A DNA stretch of 64,000 nt from Leucosporidium creatinivorum (lineage: Eukaryota > Basidiomycota > Microbotryomycetes > Leucosporidiales > Leucosporidiaceae), in assembly GCA_001600635.1 (NCBI GenBank), contig BCKL01000007.1, positions 86,303 to 150,302 on the forward strand, read 5' to 3'. Below, piece after piece: positions 22,632 to 32,970 of the stretch. Under the pieces are notes generated by a model that was not told the origin of the DNA, did not search any database, and was given only the letters and a program-made list of their open reading frames with translations. How positions within the stretch are numbered: position 1 is the first letter of the stretch; every line of letters begins with the position of its first letter. The translations under genes and the position numbers were made by a program.

Positions 22632-23266
22632 GTCGGCAGGAGAAGAGAGACGAGGTGAAGTGGGAAGAAGGAGAACAGCGAAGCGCGTTTCAACGTTGGG
22701 CAGGCGAGCGGCGGAGGCTCTCGCTCTCACTACATCGGCCGCCCTCGGACTTTTCTACTGCTGTACAATTCTCACTGAACTTTGTCGCCCAGCCCGTGCC
22801 CTCAGTACAGCATTTCCGTGGCTCCCTCAGCTGCCACCGAATCGATCCGCGAAGGAGGCGAAGTCGCAGAGACGGGCTGTAGGATGACAAGGATAGCTTG
22901 AAACCAGCTGGATGGACCAAGAAGGACTTTTACCAGCCTTTGCGAGGTGCTAGGACGTCGTCTTCGCCGGGTCTGCCCCTTTCTCGGCGCAGTCATCTCT
23001 GCCTCGCCCAGCTCACTTTGCAAGCGCCTTCGCCAGAGCCTGTAGCGCTCAAGCAGTCGCTTAAGAAACCGTGGAAGGTATACGACCAGCCTCGACTCCG
23101 GGCAGCAGCATCTTAATCCCTTACACGCAACGTCCAGCAGCGAGCGATTTCGCCGAGCTTCAGAATGGCGAGGATGTGATGTGATGTGATGCGAATGAGA
23201 GAGATAATGCTTTGCTAAGAAAAGATGGGCCGCGACTACCGCTACATATGAGCTCCTCCTTCCCTT
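22632..23266. other. Intergenic upstream of PDB1
   Basis: 635 bp holding the PDB1 promoter and the 3' UTR of the transporter gene to the right. Apart from a short GATGT simple repeat at 23173-23191 nothing stands out. Confidence 0.5.
23173..23191. repeat. Short GATGT tandem repeat
   Basis: About 3.8 copies of the pentamer GATGT in tandem, between two genes. A simple-sequence repeat with no obvious function. Confidence 0.7.
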
Positions 23267-25428
23267 CTACCACCTCTCGAAATCCTCGCCCTCGCTTCCC
23301 TCGGCGCTCTCTTCCGCCTCCTCATCGCTCTCCCCAAACCTCTTCTCCACCTCCAGCGGCCTCGTCGCCATCGGCGGCGATGGCCTGGCTCCTTGACTCG
23401 CACTCCCAGCCTCCCTCGACTTCTCCACCAGCGGCCTCGAAGGGAAAGCACTCCCACCACTCGGACCCAGCTTGGGCGAAGGGCTCGGACTAGCTGTCGG
23501 CGACAGCGACCTTCGTCTGTCCATCACTCCCGCACCGGTCGGCCGGCGAGCCGTTTCGGGCGAGAGGGAGAGCGGTCGAGGTTTCCGAGGGCGGGAGAGG
23601 GAGGAAGGTCCGCCTGAGGTGGCTACGGGGAGGAGGGAGGGGTTGGCATAGGAGTGGTAGGCTGAGGGGGAGGTGTGGAGAGCGAGAGAGGAAGGGAGGA
23701 GGGGCACTTGCGACTTGAAGTGCGTGTCTGTAGGAGTCGGGAGGTCAGTTGGTAGCCGGAGGGAAGAGAGCGCGGTCGAGCCGAAGCGTACAGAATATGC
23801 CGCCAAAGACCTGCAGGGGAATCGGGTTAGTGTCTGATAGCTGAACAGAGCCGATGAGCTACGTACGACGAGCAATATGCCGACGAGGCGAGGCAGGGAG
23901 AGGATGTCGGCGAAGAGGTCCACCGAAATCCATGTAAGACTGGCGCCCCGAAGCGAGGTTGATGCCATCTGGATGGGCGCCCTGTGAAATGCAAGAGAGT
24001 CAGCGTTGATCTGGACGTAGATAAGTGTCGACCTACGCTGTGATCTTGATGTTGAAGCTGGAAGCAATCCAAGTCAGGAAGCCGAAGAATCTGTAGGTTG
24101 CGCGCCATCAGCGCTGCACGCTGGTGAGGAAGCAACCAGAAGCTCACGCAGCGACCAATGTTCCCAAAAAGAAGGTCCACAAGTCGGCCTTTGCGCCCTC
24201 ATACGCCGCCGCACTGCCGATGCCCTCGACTTGCGCCTCGTCGATCCAGAGAGGCGAGAGCAGCTCGATAGCATAGGGTCCCTCGCCGACGAAGAGTGAT
24301 AGTAGACCGATGATGAAGGCGGAGATGGTGTACGAGTACCAAACGAGGTCGAGGGCCGTCGCATTGCCGCCTGCGAGAAGGAAGCTCGGTCAGCCTCTCA
24401 TGGCTAGGCGCAGGGCCCGAGGACGACTCACCGAGACTCGTATGTGCTCTTTTGAGGAATACGGGCTGTAGCGCAGTGAGGAAGGAGCCCAGAGCTCCGA
24501 AAAGGATGCTGCCTCCCGAACTAGACGGCTCGGCGAGGGCAGCGAGGAGGAACCCGAGCGCGACGACCAAGGCGCTGGCGGTGACGGCGAAAGGAGGAGA
24601 GGGGAATCCAAGAAAGACCCGCGAGACGAAGCTGCCGAAGGGGAGGGAGAGACCTCGTGCGATTTGCTACGAAGGCCGTCGTTAGCGCCGAGAGCGAAAG
24701 GCCGGGGGAGAGCTCGACGAACGTAGAAGGAGAGATCAAGGCTCTGGAGAGCAATGGTGTTGAAGACGAGTCCGAGCACGGTTACAGCGACCCTGTAGGA
24801 GTGTACATGTGAGCTTAGAGTAGCTCCAAAGTCGCGAAAGCACGCACAAGCCCGAGCAGGATTCCAGTGCGCCTCGTGAGAGCTTGGGGAGAGTGCAGTA
24901 GCCTGCAGGAGCGTGTCAGTTGTGCTACAGGAGCTCAGAGCAGCCAGCACTCACCGCATATCGCCCAGAGCCGAAGAAAGACGAGCTGCAGGATGGATGC
25001 AGCGAGGATGAAGAGGATCGGAGCTGCAGGCGAGATCAAGGTCAGCGAGGCTTCGTAGGGCGGTCGATGGAGAGCTACATACTCTGTACCGAGTTGAGCA
25101 CTGCTTTGCTGGCCACCACCTGAACGACAGCGGCCGTCACGACGAAGACCAGAGCACCCAACTGAGCGTGAGCTGGAAGTAAGAGCTCGGCGCCTTCTCC
25201 CGGCTCTTCGTCTGCAGCAAACATGAGCCTGGTGTCCTCGCGCCATTCCTTGGACTCTTCCTCGCCATCGCCCGCGTCGTCCTCAAAGGCTGGGAGCGTT
25301 GAAAAGACGCCACTGGAAGGGGAAGTTGAACGGGGACTCCGCTGCAGCGTCGAAGGGAAGGAGGGCGAAACGGGCGATCCATCCAGGCGAGGAGACCGAG
25401 TCACGAAGGGTGCTTCGCGAGAAGCCAT
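23267..25428 (-). CDS. Triose-phosphate/nucleotide-sugar transporter family protein (SLC35-like)
   Basis: Drug/metabolite-transporter-type permease, probably Golgi or ER. Ten hydrophobic segments are spread over about nine exons, e.g. APILFILAASILQLVFL, VAVTVLGLVFNTIALQ, SLDLSFYVQIARGLSLPF, ALVVALGFLLAAL, LFGALGSFLTALQPVFLKR, WYSYTISAFIIGLLSLF, FFGFLTWIASSFNIKIT and APIQMASTSLRGASLTW. The LGSFLTALQPVFLKR and IQMASTSLRG blocks resemble the TPT and GDP-fucose (SLC35C) transporters, where a K/R in each half binds the sugar phosphate. The substrate cannot be fixed. The protein has an N-terminal cytosolic tail of about 90 residues and an unusually long, Pro/Ser/Glu-rich C-terminal tail of about 150 residues. 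ATG 25428 follows stops in frame. Confidence 0.75.
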
Positions 25429-26061
25429 TGGCGCCCGAGCGCTGCCGTGGAAGTCGACGCCGAGATGCGGTCGGGAGGCAGGAAGCGCGTTGCTGCGGGC
25501 GAGCTTCTGGAAGGGAGGGGAGCAGCTTTAAGGGTCCTGATGAGCTACATGGCAGGTCACTTGAAGAATTGCTGAAACGCAAGAGCGAGACTAGAAGTGC
25601 TAGAGAGATGCAGGAGAGAAGGGAAAGGGAGAGGAGCCGCGCGTCGGTGGCAGCTCGGCGATTCGGTGAAGGCTCTGTATGCGCGACTGAGCTGCAGCAA
25701 AGCCGCCCAGGCAAAGCAGAATTGTGAGGGAATGTCTTATGGGTCTATACAGACCTACAGGCTCCACCGGGGACCCCGATAACGCGGGTGCAATCTGCCC
25801 GAGACAGAAGTCGCTCCAACGGAAGGGACGCTACTCCGCCGCTAGTCTTGGAGCTAAAGGCGTAGGAGCGAGTTGTACTGTTGAGCTACTTTCGAGCACA
25901 CCACCTAGCGCATGTACAAGAAAGAAAGGACGCGCTGTTTGCCTCTCTCTTTCCTCCCATTCACACCTCTTCGCCGAAGTCTTTCTCCCTCACCTCTTCT
26001 TCTCCTGCACCAGCCAGCCTTTCTCTCCCCACCCCACCGACTCTCTTTACCAGCATCAATA
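25429..26061. other. Divergent intergenic region
   Basis: 633 bp shared by the sugar-transporter gene (-) and the small secreted-protein gene (+). Its right 120 bp form a strong pyrimidine tract listed separately. Confidence 0.55.
25938..26061 (+). promoter_or_regulatory. Pyrimidine-rich core promoter/leader of the small secreted protein
   Basis: About 120 bp made almost entirely of C and T runs (CTCTCTTTCCTCCC, CTTCTTCTCCTGC, CTTTCTCTCCCC) end 10-20 bp before ATG 26062. Such tracts are typical of strongly transcribed fungal genes; strong expression here is an inference. Confidence 0.5.
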
Positions 26062-26718
26062 ATGTTCTCTCGTCTCGCCGTCGCCTTCATTGCCACCCTC
26101 GCCATCTCGGCTTCTGCCGCCCCCTCCAAGGTCTTTGAGGGCGGAAACCACGCGTCCAAGATCGACTACACCCCTCCCATCACCGCACCTGCTGGAGGAG
26201 AGGTCTTCATCGCCGGTCAGACCGCTAGTGTTACTTGGGACAACTCGGTGGTCTACGACCTCTCGAACGTCAGCACCACCGCCGACCTCGTGCTGGGCTA
26301 CATCGAGGAGGGCTCGACCAGTCTCAACCTTGGTGAGTTATACATTACATCTCAAGCTGGACCGGTTGGAAGGCTGGTTGGTTGTGCTTGGAGCCATTGC
26401 TGCTAGCTTGGCGAAGACGGCCTGAGCGCCGAGGACTAGAAACAGCTTGCAGATGTCCAAGGACAGAGCTGACGACCTACCTCCCCCGCTCTAGACTACA
26501 GTCTGAAGCTCGACATCCCTCTCTACGCCCCTGCACCCAACACGGTCGACTTCCAATTCCCCGCCAACCTCACCACCCGCGACACCTACCTCCTCGTCCT
26601 CCTCGGCTCGGCCAACAACGTCTCGGGCAAGTTCACCATCATCAGCAACCCTCTCGGCGCTACCGGCACTGCTAGCAAGGAGCGCAGGTCCATCCCCTTC
26701 GGTAGGCAGCGTATCTGA
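26062..26718 (+). CDS. Small secreted Kre9/Knh1-like protein
   Basis: Two exons, 26062-26332 and 26495-26718, encode about 164 residues. The N-terminus is a clean signal peptide (MFSRLAVAFIATLAISASA, cleavage probably after ASA). The mature part starts with IDYTPPITAPAGGEVF and AGQTASVTWDNS, the pattern of the Kre9/Knh1 N-terminal (Ser-Thr-rich GPI-anchored family) beta-sandwich, followed by LVLGYIEEG, PLYAPAPNTVDF and TYLLVLLGSANNVSGKFTI, which close the domain. Two or three N-glycosylation sequons are present. Unlike the classical members it has no Ser/Thr-rich stalk and no GPI signal; it ends in a basic RRSIPFGRQRI. It is probably a soluble cell-wall or secreted protein. Kre9-type proteins act in beta-1,6-glucan assembly, but single-domain forms are not proven to. 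Confidence 0.8.
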
Positions 26719-27607
26719 GCTGCTCGGCGATCTTCTTCCTCCCCTCCGACGTCGCTGGCGACTTTGAACATATTGTGCATACGCTCCATTTCATTCGTTA
26801 CATCCCCTTCTACATAGACAATGCTTGCCTAGAAGCCTGAAGAGCGCAATCCTAGTGATTGTTGCTGAACTCTGCGCCGAGAGAGAGGGGTCGAGCGAGA
26901 GCAGCGAGCGGGCAGCAGTAGCGAGTTTCAGCACACTCGAGATACCTCGACGACGGTGGCGAGTACAACCTAATATCATACAACCCCCACTTCGGCGCGG
27001 CCGACGAACGACGAGCTCCGAGGGGTCGGCAGAGGTGGGTGGGGGCAACGAAACGCCGAGGCGAGTTCAACTCTTGATCTCTTGCTCGTCCTTCTGCTTG
27101 TTCGATTCGCCGTCTTACCGCCCTACAACAGCTTTGTCGCTACACAACGATGGACAAGACGACAAGCTCGCACACCTCCACCTCGGTCGCCCTGGCCCCC
27201 GCACTTGAGGGCGCTGAGAGTCGTTCGCTCTCGACAGCTGTAATCTGGATACCCAAGGGGCCAGTACAGCCTGCCAGGCCGACGAGGTGCAGCATCACGC
27301 GCCACTACGCCTACCTCTTGCGTCTTCGAGCTCTCGCTGCTCTGCAGCAGCTGCAAGTGAAGGAGGAACCTCGGTCGCCTTCGGGCTTTGCTCGACGACC
27401 TCCACCACCATTCCGACGGCTTCTCGCCGAGTCCGAACGGCGACGAAGTTCGGTACACGCGGTGACCGAACCCATGATGCTGCTCGCTTAGCAATCGTCC
27501 GACAAAATCAATCGGTCCTCGCAGAACAAATCGCGGCAACAGGATCATCAAGTCCTCTCCCTCTCTCCTCCTTCTACCTCTCACTCCACCCACATCTTCA
27601 CCGAAAC
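26719..27607. other. Intergenic upstream of the alcohol dehydrogenase
   Basis: 889 bp. The final 55 bp before ATG 27608 are C/T-rich. A Met-initiated frame of 113 codons at 27150-27491 was considered and not accepted. GT-AG-like pairs in it hint at a spliced 5' leader but are unproven. Confidence 0.45.
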
Positions 27608-29522
27608 ATGTCTTCCATTCCCGAGCAATTCACCGGATACGGCGCCATCGACCTCGAGCACGGCAAGGCCCTTGACCTCGAGCAGTTCTCTTGTGCGTGC
27701 CCTTTTTATATCGTTTCTAAAGAGGTACCGGGTGGCGCGTATGCCGCGGAAGTAGCAGCAAGATGTGTTGCTTGCTGCTGTTATACCCTGGTAGCATGCA
27801 TGTCACACAGGAAGCGGCAGGAAAGCGCGCTCGGCGCTGAACGGTTGTCGGCATATTGCGCGCTCTAGGAAGCTCGAACTGACACCGACACGCTTCCACA
27901 GACACTCCCAAGCAGTGGAACGAGGAGGACGTTGATATCAAGATTTCCTGCTGTGGCATCTGCGGCTCGTGAGTTGCGTTTCGCGGCCCCGGTGCTCGCG
28001 CCGAGCACCTTTTCTGCTCTAACTCGGCGGTTTGCTGACCATTTTCCGCCATCTCTTCGGCAACGAACGGAGAAAAGAGACGTGCATTGCATCACCAGCG
28101 GCTGGAGCCCGTGTTCCTACAGGGCGATGTGAGTTCGCGGTGGCAAGTTCGGCCCAACTTGCAGGCGCTCGCCTGAGCTCCCCTGCGGTCGCAGTGCCCC
28201 GCCATGAGCACAGAAACTGATTCAGGGTTTGGGTCAATTTTCTAACTACAGCGTGGGACATGAGATTGTCGGCACGATTGTGAGGGCGGGCTCGAAGTCT
28301 GGCCACGCCGTCGGCGCCCGTGTTGGTGTAGGAGCTCAGGCCGGCTCCTGTGGCGAGTGCAAAATGTGCCTCAATGAGCGTGAGCAGTACTGTGATAAAG
28401 GCATGACCGGCACGTATCAAGGTGAATCAAGATTGATCTCGTATCTCGGCGCAAAGACTGACCGAGCACTTCCTCTCTACAGGAAAGTGGGAAGACGGCA
28501 GCGTCGCTCAGGGAGGATGTACGTCTTGAATTTCCCTCATCTTCTTCGCATTCCCTCTTCCTCTCCCTCCCGCACGCTCTCGAGATCCAGCTGCTGACCC
28601 CTTCGGCGCTCGCAGACGCCGACTACACTCGTTGCCGCGGACGCTTCGCCATCCCTATCCCCGACGCCCTCGAGGACGAGACTGTCGCTCCCCTCTTGTG
28701 CGCCGGTGTCACCACCTACAGCCCCCTCAAGCGCTTCGGCGCCGGACCTGGCAAGAAGGTCGGAATCATCGGCATTGGAGGACTCGGTCACCTCGCTCTC
28801 CAGATGAGCAACGCTCTCGGAGCCGAGACCTACGCTCTCTCGCACAGTGATTCCAAACTCGCTGATGCTGAGAAGCTCGGTGTCAAGGTGAGCTTTTTCC
28901 AACTGACAGCCCCAGCGCCGATTCGGTCGCTGATCCTCTCCGCTCTTCTCTCCGATCTCTTCACAACCCATCCTCTTACCTCCCTCTTCGTCGTCCTCGC
29001 TCTCTTTACTCGCAGCACGAGAACTTCATCATCACCAAGGACGAGGCCGCCTGCGCCGAGAAGTGGGGACGTCACTTCGATATCCTCCTCTGCACCGCCT
29101 TCCACGACAACCTTCCCATCGAGTCGCTCTTCTTCAAGCTCCTCGCCCCCGAGGGAGCCCTCGTCCTCGTCGGACTTCCCGAGACTGGCCTCAAGTCCAT
29201 GCGCGCTCAGGCTCTCGTCGGAAAGGGAATCACCCTCGCCGGATCGCTCATCGGCGGAACCAAGGAGATCAAGGAGATGCTCGAGCTTGCTGCGTGAGTT
29301 CTCCTTTACAGCTTTCTCGCTTTGAGCTCCGCGCCTCTCGCTCCGCCGTCAGCAGCTTCGCCGAAGCAACCGTCGCTGACCGTTCCCTTCCCTCCTTCTC
29401 CCACCAACAGCGAGAAGGGCATCAAGTCGTGGTCCGAGGTCAGGCCCATGTCCGACGCTGCTCAGGCCATCAAGGACATGCACGCTGGCAAGGCCCGCTA
29501 CCGCTACGTCCTCAAGAACTGA
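27608..29522 (+). CDS. ADH6: NADP-dependent alcohol dehydrogenase (Adh6/cinnamyl-alcohol dehydrogenase type)
   Basis: Zinc-dependent medium-chain reductase that reduces aldehydes with NADPH. In order: KISCCGICGS with the catalytic-zinc Cys; SDVHCITSGW; IVGHEIVGTIVRAGSK (His-Glu zinc ligands); structural zinc Cys in GSCGECKMCLNEREQYC; YADYTRCRGRFAIPIPD; CAGVTTYSPLKRFG; the dinucleotide fold KVGIIGIGGLGHLALQMS; and the C-terminal MSDAAQAIKDMHAGKARYR. These match the Adh6/Adh7 and sinapyl/cinnamyl group. The exon carrying SDVHC ends at 28128 and the next begins at 28252; reading on at 28229 would give a non-homologous insert. At least six introns. ATG 27608 is the first in the family frame. Confidence 0.93.
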
Positions 29523-29802
29523 GCGGTCACTTCTTCGCTGCTGCACATAGACCATAGACTAGACACGTACAAAGCAATAGACACCAAACTATCGTGCCAT
29601 CGTCTTCCGACGTGACCATGAGAGAAAGTCGTTTGTCAGCTTGCAAAGAGGTAGACAGTTGAGGCTCGGCGCAACTTCTCTCTGCTCTTCTCGGCGTTCT
29701 GCTGCGGAAGCTCGCTTTGCTTGCAGCCGATGATGAGGTGAACTTCTTGTGGATTCAATACGGAAACTTCGAGACTAGACAGATGGGTCACTGAGTGGAA
29801 GT

Positions 29803-31482
29803 CTAAACCTTGGTTACCGTGGAGAGGGCCTGCCGAAGTCGAGAGGGTCAGCATCGGGTCTATCGCTTCCTCGCCGTCTTCTCAGCGAGCTCTCCGCGCT
29901 AGCACCGCTCGAGGACGTCGCTCACCTTCTTGGTAGCGACGTAGATCTTCTCCTTGGCCAAGAAGAGCAGCGCGGCCTGCGAAAGATGAAGCTCGTCAGC
30001 GGCGAGCCCTCACCCAATCACCAAACGCATCGCTCACAGTAGCCACGCTCTGAGTGATCTTGGGTCCGATACCGCGGTAGAGACCAGCGACGCCGTCTTG
30101 CTTGACGATCTTGCGAAGGCCGTCGATGGCCGAGGTGTAGGACTTGCCCTCGGCTCCTCCGGCCTGCATGCGAGCCTTGACGGTGAGGTCTGTGATGGCG
30201 AAAGTAGTGGAGGTGGTCGGGCGGATTGCGGCGAGGGTGAGAGAAGAGTGTCAAGGTCAGCTCTCGTTCCGCCGAGCTTGGGAGAGAAGGCTCGGCTTAC
30301 AAGGGTAGGTGATGCTGGTGGCGAACAGCTTGGACACAGCTCCGAGGAGGAAGAAGTCGAGGTCGGTGAGGGGAGGAGCTCCAGCCGCTCCCTTCGACAG
30401 CCGAATCGAGCGGCGAGCGAGAATCATGTTCTTGAGCTGCTCAAACAGCGTGAACTGGAGGATGGGGTTGCTGACGAGGACCAATGCGGGTCCGAGCCCA
30501 TGGAAGAAGGCCCAGAAGCCATCGGTGCGAAGGATGTGCAAGATGGTCTGCAAAACGCCCAGCTTCTTCTCCACGACAGGCTTGTTGGTGCTGGAGGTGG
30601 GGAGGGAAGGGTCGGACTGGACGGTCGAGCGGACGGTCTGACGGGTGTTGACGACCCAGATGGGGTTGGAGAGGACCGAAGTGGCGGCGCCGGCGATGGC
30701 GGAGGCGAGCATCGACTCAAGGGTGGTGAGGGTGCCTCGGCTCGACTTCTTGGACCTCAGAACGACAGCCCGAGCCTCCTCGAAGGCAGCGTAGTAGATT
30801 CTATATTGAAGATGAGTTAGCGAAGCTTTACGAGGGCAGCAAGCTCGACAAACCCATTGGTGATGGCAATCCCGAGCAGCGAGGAAGACAGGCCGTCGTA
30901 AAGACCGACGATGCCATCCTCCTTGATAACCTTGAGGGCGGCGGCGCGAGTGCTCTGTACGATGTGAAGGTCAGCCATGAAGGTCCGGATCCTGATGGCG
31001 AACAGCAAGCGCACTTGACCGTTACCCTTCGCGGCAACTTGGGACCGAGTGGACAAGTTCACGAGAGGATCTGGGAGTGGAGGTGTAAGCGGATAGGCCT
31101 AGCAGATAGAGAGCTCGGGAAACTTACAGGTGATAGCCCTGCAGACCCGCCAGAGAATCTCGGTCAGCGCTACTCCCATTCACACGCGCTTCTACGCGGG
31201 TCGGCTGCGTGGAGGCAAGAACCAGTGCAGGAGCATGTAGAGCTACCGAAGCTGAACACGGTACAGAGCTCGGGGTCTTGCTGGCGACCGGCGCGCCCTC
31301 TGAATCCTCCATCTCCGGCTTGCAAGTCGCGTTGACCCGGCAACCTCGGAGCGGTTCATCTCTAGCGTTTCTGCGTCGAATGCGGGTTCCGTAGGGAGCA
31401 CAGAAACGCAAATAATGACCTACATGGCTGCGACACCGCCACCTGCGCCCGCAAACGCCTGAACAGCTGAATCGGACACCAT
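29803..31482 (-). CDS. ANT1: Peroxisomal adenine nucleotide carrier, mitochondrial-carrier family (PMP47/Ant1 type)
   Basis: Exchanges ATP for AMP/ADP across the peroxisomal membrane to feed fatty-acid activation. Three carrier repeats are visible: the first with ITYPLVNLSTRSQ (PxNxxxTR, the PMP47 form of the carrier signature), the second with NPIWVVNTRQTV, the third with ATSITYP then LTVKARMQ. Linkers include IVGLYDGLSSSLLGIA, FWAFFHGLGPALVLVSNP and VAGLYRGIGPKI. The NPxWVVNTR motif is characteristic of PMP47/Ant1/SLC25A17 rather than mitochondrial ATP/ADP carriers. Start at ATG 31482 in a small first exon (MVSDSAVQAFAGAGGG). At the 3' end an intron with a CTGAC branch (ending near 29831) joins IYVATKK to ALSTVTKV and a stop at 29803; read-through would give a different short tail. 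Confidence 0.92.
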
Positions 31483-32398
31483 TATTGGAAGTTGAGGCGG
31501 GGAAGGCGCGTGAGGTCGAGTAAGGCGGTTAGAAGTTGTAGGAGAGTGGTGCTGAGGGTCGGCGAGGGACTGGGCTTGAGGAAGAGCGAGCTGTATTCGA
31601 GGCGAGAAGAGCGAGTTGAAAGAAGGAGCGAGACAGAGGTCGGCGGTTGCGAAGGGGAGCTCGGCTGCCTATCGAAGTTAGCCCGGAGGGCGATCTCGAG
31701 GCTGACTTGGAGCGGTACAGCGATGTGCAGCAGAGTTGCCAACTGCTACTGCTGCTTTTTGGCCTACCGAAACCCCTGAAGCCGACCTCACCCCTTTGCG
31801 AGAGCTTGCCCTCCTCCGCTTTCGCCAGTACTCGCCTCGAATTGCCTACAGCAACGCCGACAGTCCTGGAGCACCTTCAACACAACCTTGAGATGTCTTG
31901 ATTGCACCACCGCCTCGCTAGACCTACAGAACCGCCGAATTGGCTGCTCAGCTGCACAACTCGCTCGCTTTCTCGGCGCCGAGGACTACTGGAGCGGTTG
32001 CGCTTGGTTCCGACCGCGGAGGATAGCATCCACCAGATCCCATGCACCCCTGTTTGGCCGAGCCGCCAATTGCGATGGACAGTAAGGGGCAAGCAGGCGT
32101 CGAGAAGGGCTCTCTTCCTCCTCGCAAAGGCCGAGCCTACCGCGCTACAATACACGTGCAGCGAAAGCCGAGACCTGCACTCTCTTCGCCCAGCCATCGA
32201 AGCTAGGCCGGCCCCTTCACTCGTGTGCGCATACGCCTCCACCGGCGCTCGGTGCTCCCTTCGGCGTCTGCTCTTCGGCACACTCCCACGAGGGACGCTG
32301 GACCTTGTGGAAGGAAGCGTGGGAGGGATTGATTTGGTGTTGTGTCGATTGCTGAGCTCGTCCGAGAAACGTGTTGCCTCGTCTGTCCCTTCGCCGAG

Positions 32399-32461
32399 GT
32401 GAGTCGCCGCTTCCCATTCTTTTGGCCTAGCAGCGCGGCTGACCCTTGCTCGTCTTCGCAG
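32399..32461 (+). other. Predicted intron outside any recognised coding exon
   Basis: 63 bp with GTGAGT donor, GCTGAC branch about 20 bp before a TTCGCAG acceptor. It is indistinguishable from coding introns in this window, yet the flanking sequence has no Met-initiated frame. Confidence 0.5.
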
Positions 32462-32834
32462 TCTCGATGCACAATGAAGCTTAGTATTGAGCATCTCGCC
32501 ATCGCGCTCAAATGAAGACGACCTCAGCCCTCTGGCTCCAGTCTCTTCGCTCGCCCATCAGCGCCGAGCTTCGAACTCCGATCGCTCGCTTGGGCCTCCG
32601 CTCGCCTACAGACAGGCCTTGAGCCCGCTCGACAGAGGCGGCACGACTCATCAGCTTGGACCTCCACTTCGATTGGCGATCCACCGCCGACGCTTCGTCC
32701 TCGAGCAGACGCTTCGGGCCCTCTGCAGCTCGGTCGCTCACCAGCCACTCGGGGAACGCCACAAAAGCGCGCTCGACCGCCTCTCTTCTTCCTTTCCCAT
32801 CGCTCTCGTGTCTTCGTCTTGCAGCCAACCGGCG

Positions 32835-32905
32835 GTGAGTCCACTGCCTCCAAGAGAATCAGCGCCGAGGGTCGCAAGCTGACCCTTCCGCTCTCCCTTC
32901 ACAGC
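32835..32905 (+). other. Predicted 5'-UTR intron of the Trp-rich/CBM1 gene
   Basis: 71 bp with GTGAGT donor, GCTGAC branch and TTCACAG acceptor, ending 65 bp before ATG 32971. Its place next to the start codon suggests a leader intron. Confidence 0.55.
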
Positions 32906-32940
32906 ACACCCACACTCTTTCGTCTTTCTCCTTTCTCGAC

Positions 32941-32957
32941 AGTAGCTCGTAGCTACT
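32941..32957. promoter_or_regulatory. Perfect inverted repeat just upstream of the start codon
   Basis: AGTAGCT, a 3-bp spacer and AGCTACT form a perfect 7-bp-arm hairpin 13 bp before ATG 32971. In the mRNA it would be a small stem-loop near the start. Function unknown; could be chance. Confidence 0.3.
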
Positions 32958-32970
32958 ACTCCACCTACTG

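Larger units (their letters stand above)
31483..32970. other. Divergent intergenic region with probable non-coding or 5'-leader exons
   Basis: 1488 bp between the carrier (-) and the CBM1 protein (+). At least two plus-strand introns with perfect GTGAGT donors, CTGAC branch and CAG ends are visible (32399-32461 and 32835-32905). The sequences between them stay open in some frames but have no usable ATG, so I read them as a spliced 5' leader of the CBM1 gene or a separate non-coding transcript. Confidence 0.5.

Noticed and set aside
27150-27491. Met-initiated frame of 113 codons upstream of the alcohol dehydrogenase
   Set aside because: Codon bias fades after the first 15 codons, there is no recognisable motif, and splice-like sites cut it. 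It might be leader sequence. Not listed as a gene.
28229-28251. In-frame extension GLGQFSNYS before the VGHEIVG motif of the dehydrogenase
   Set aside because: It precedes a TAAC...TACAG acceptor. Splicing at 28252 restores AIVGHEIVG as in the family, so this stretch is intronic.
31902-32480. Open frame of about 165 codons continuing across intron 32399-32461
   Set aside because: It has no ATG in frame and stops a few codons after the intron. Kept only as evidence of a spliced leader or non-coding RNA.
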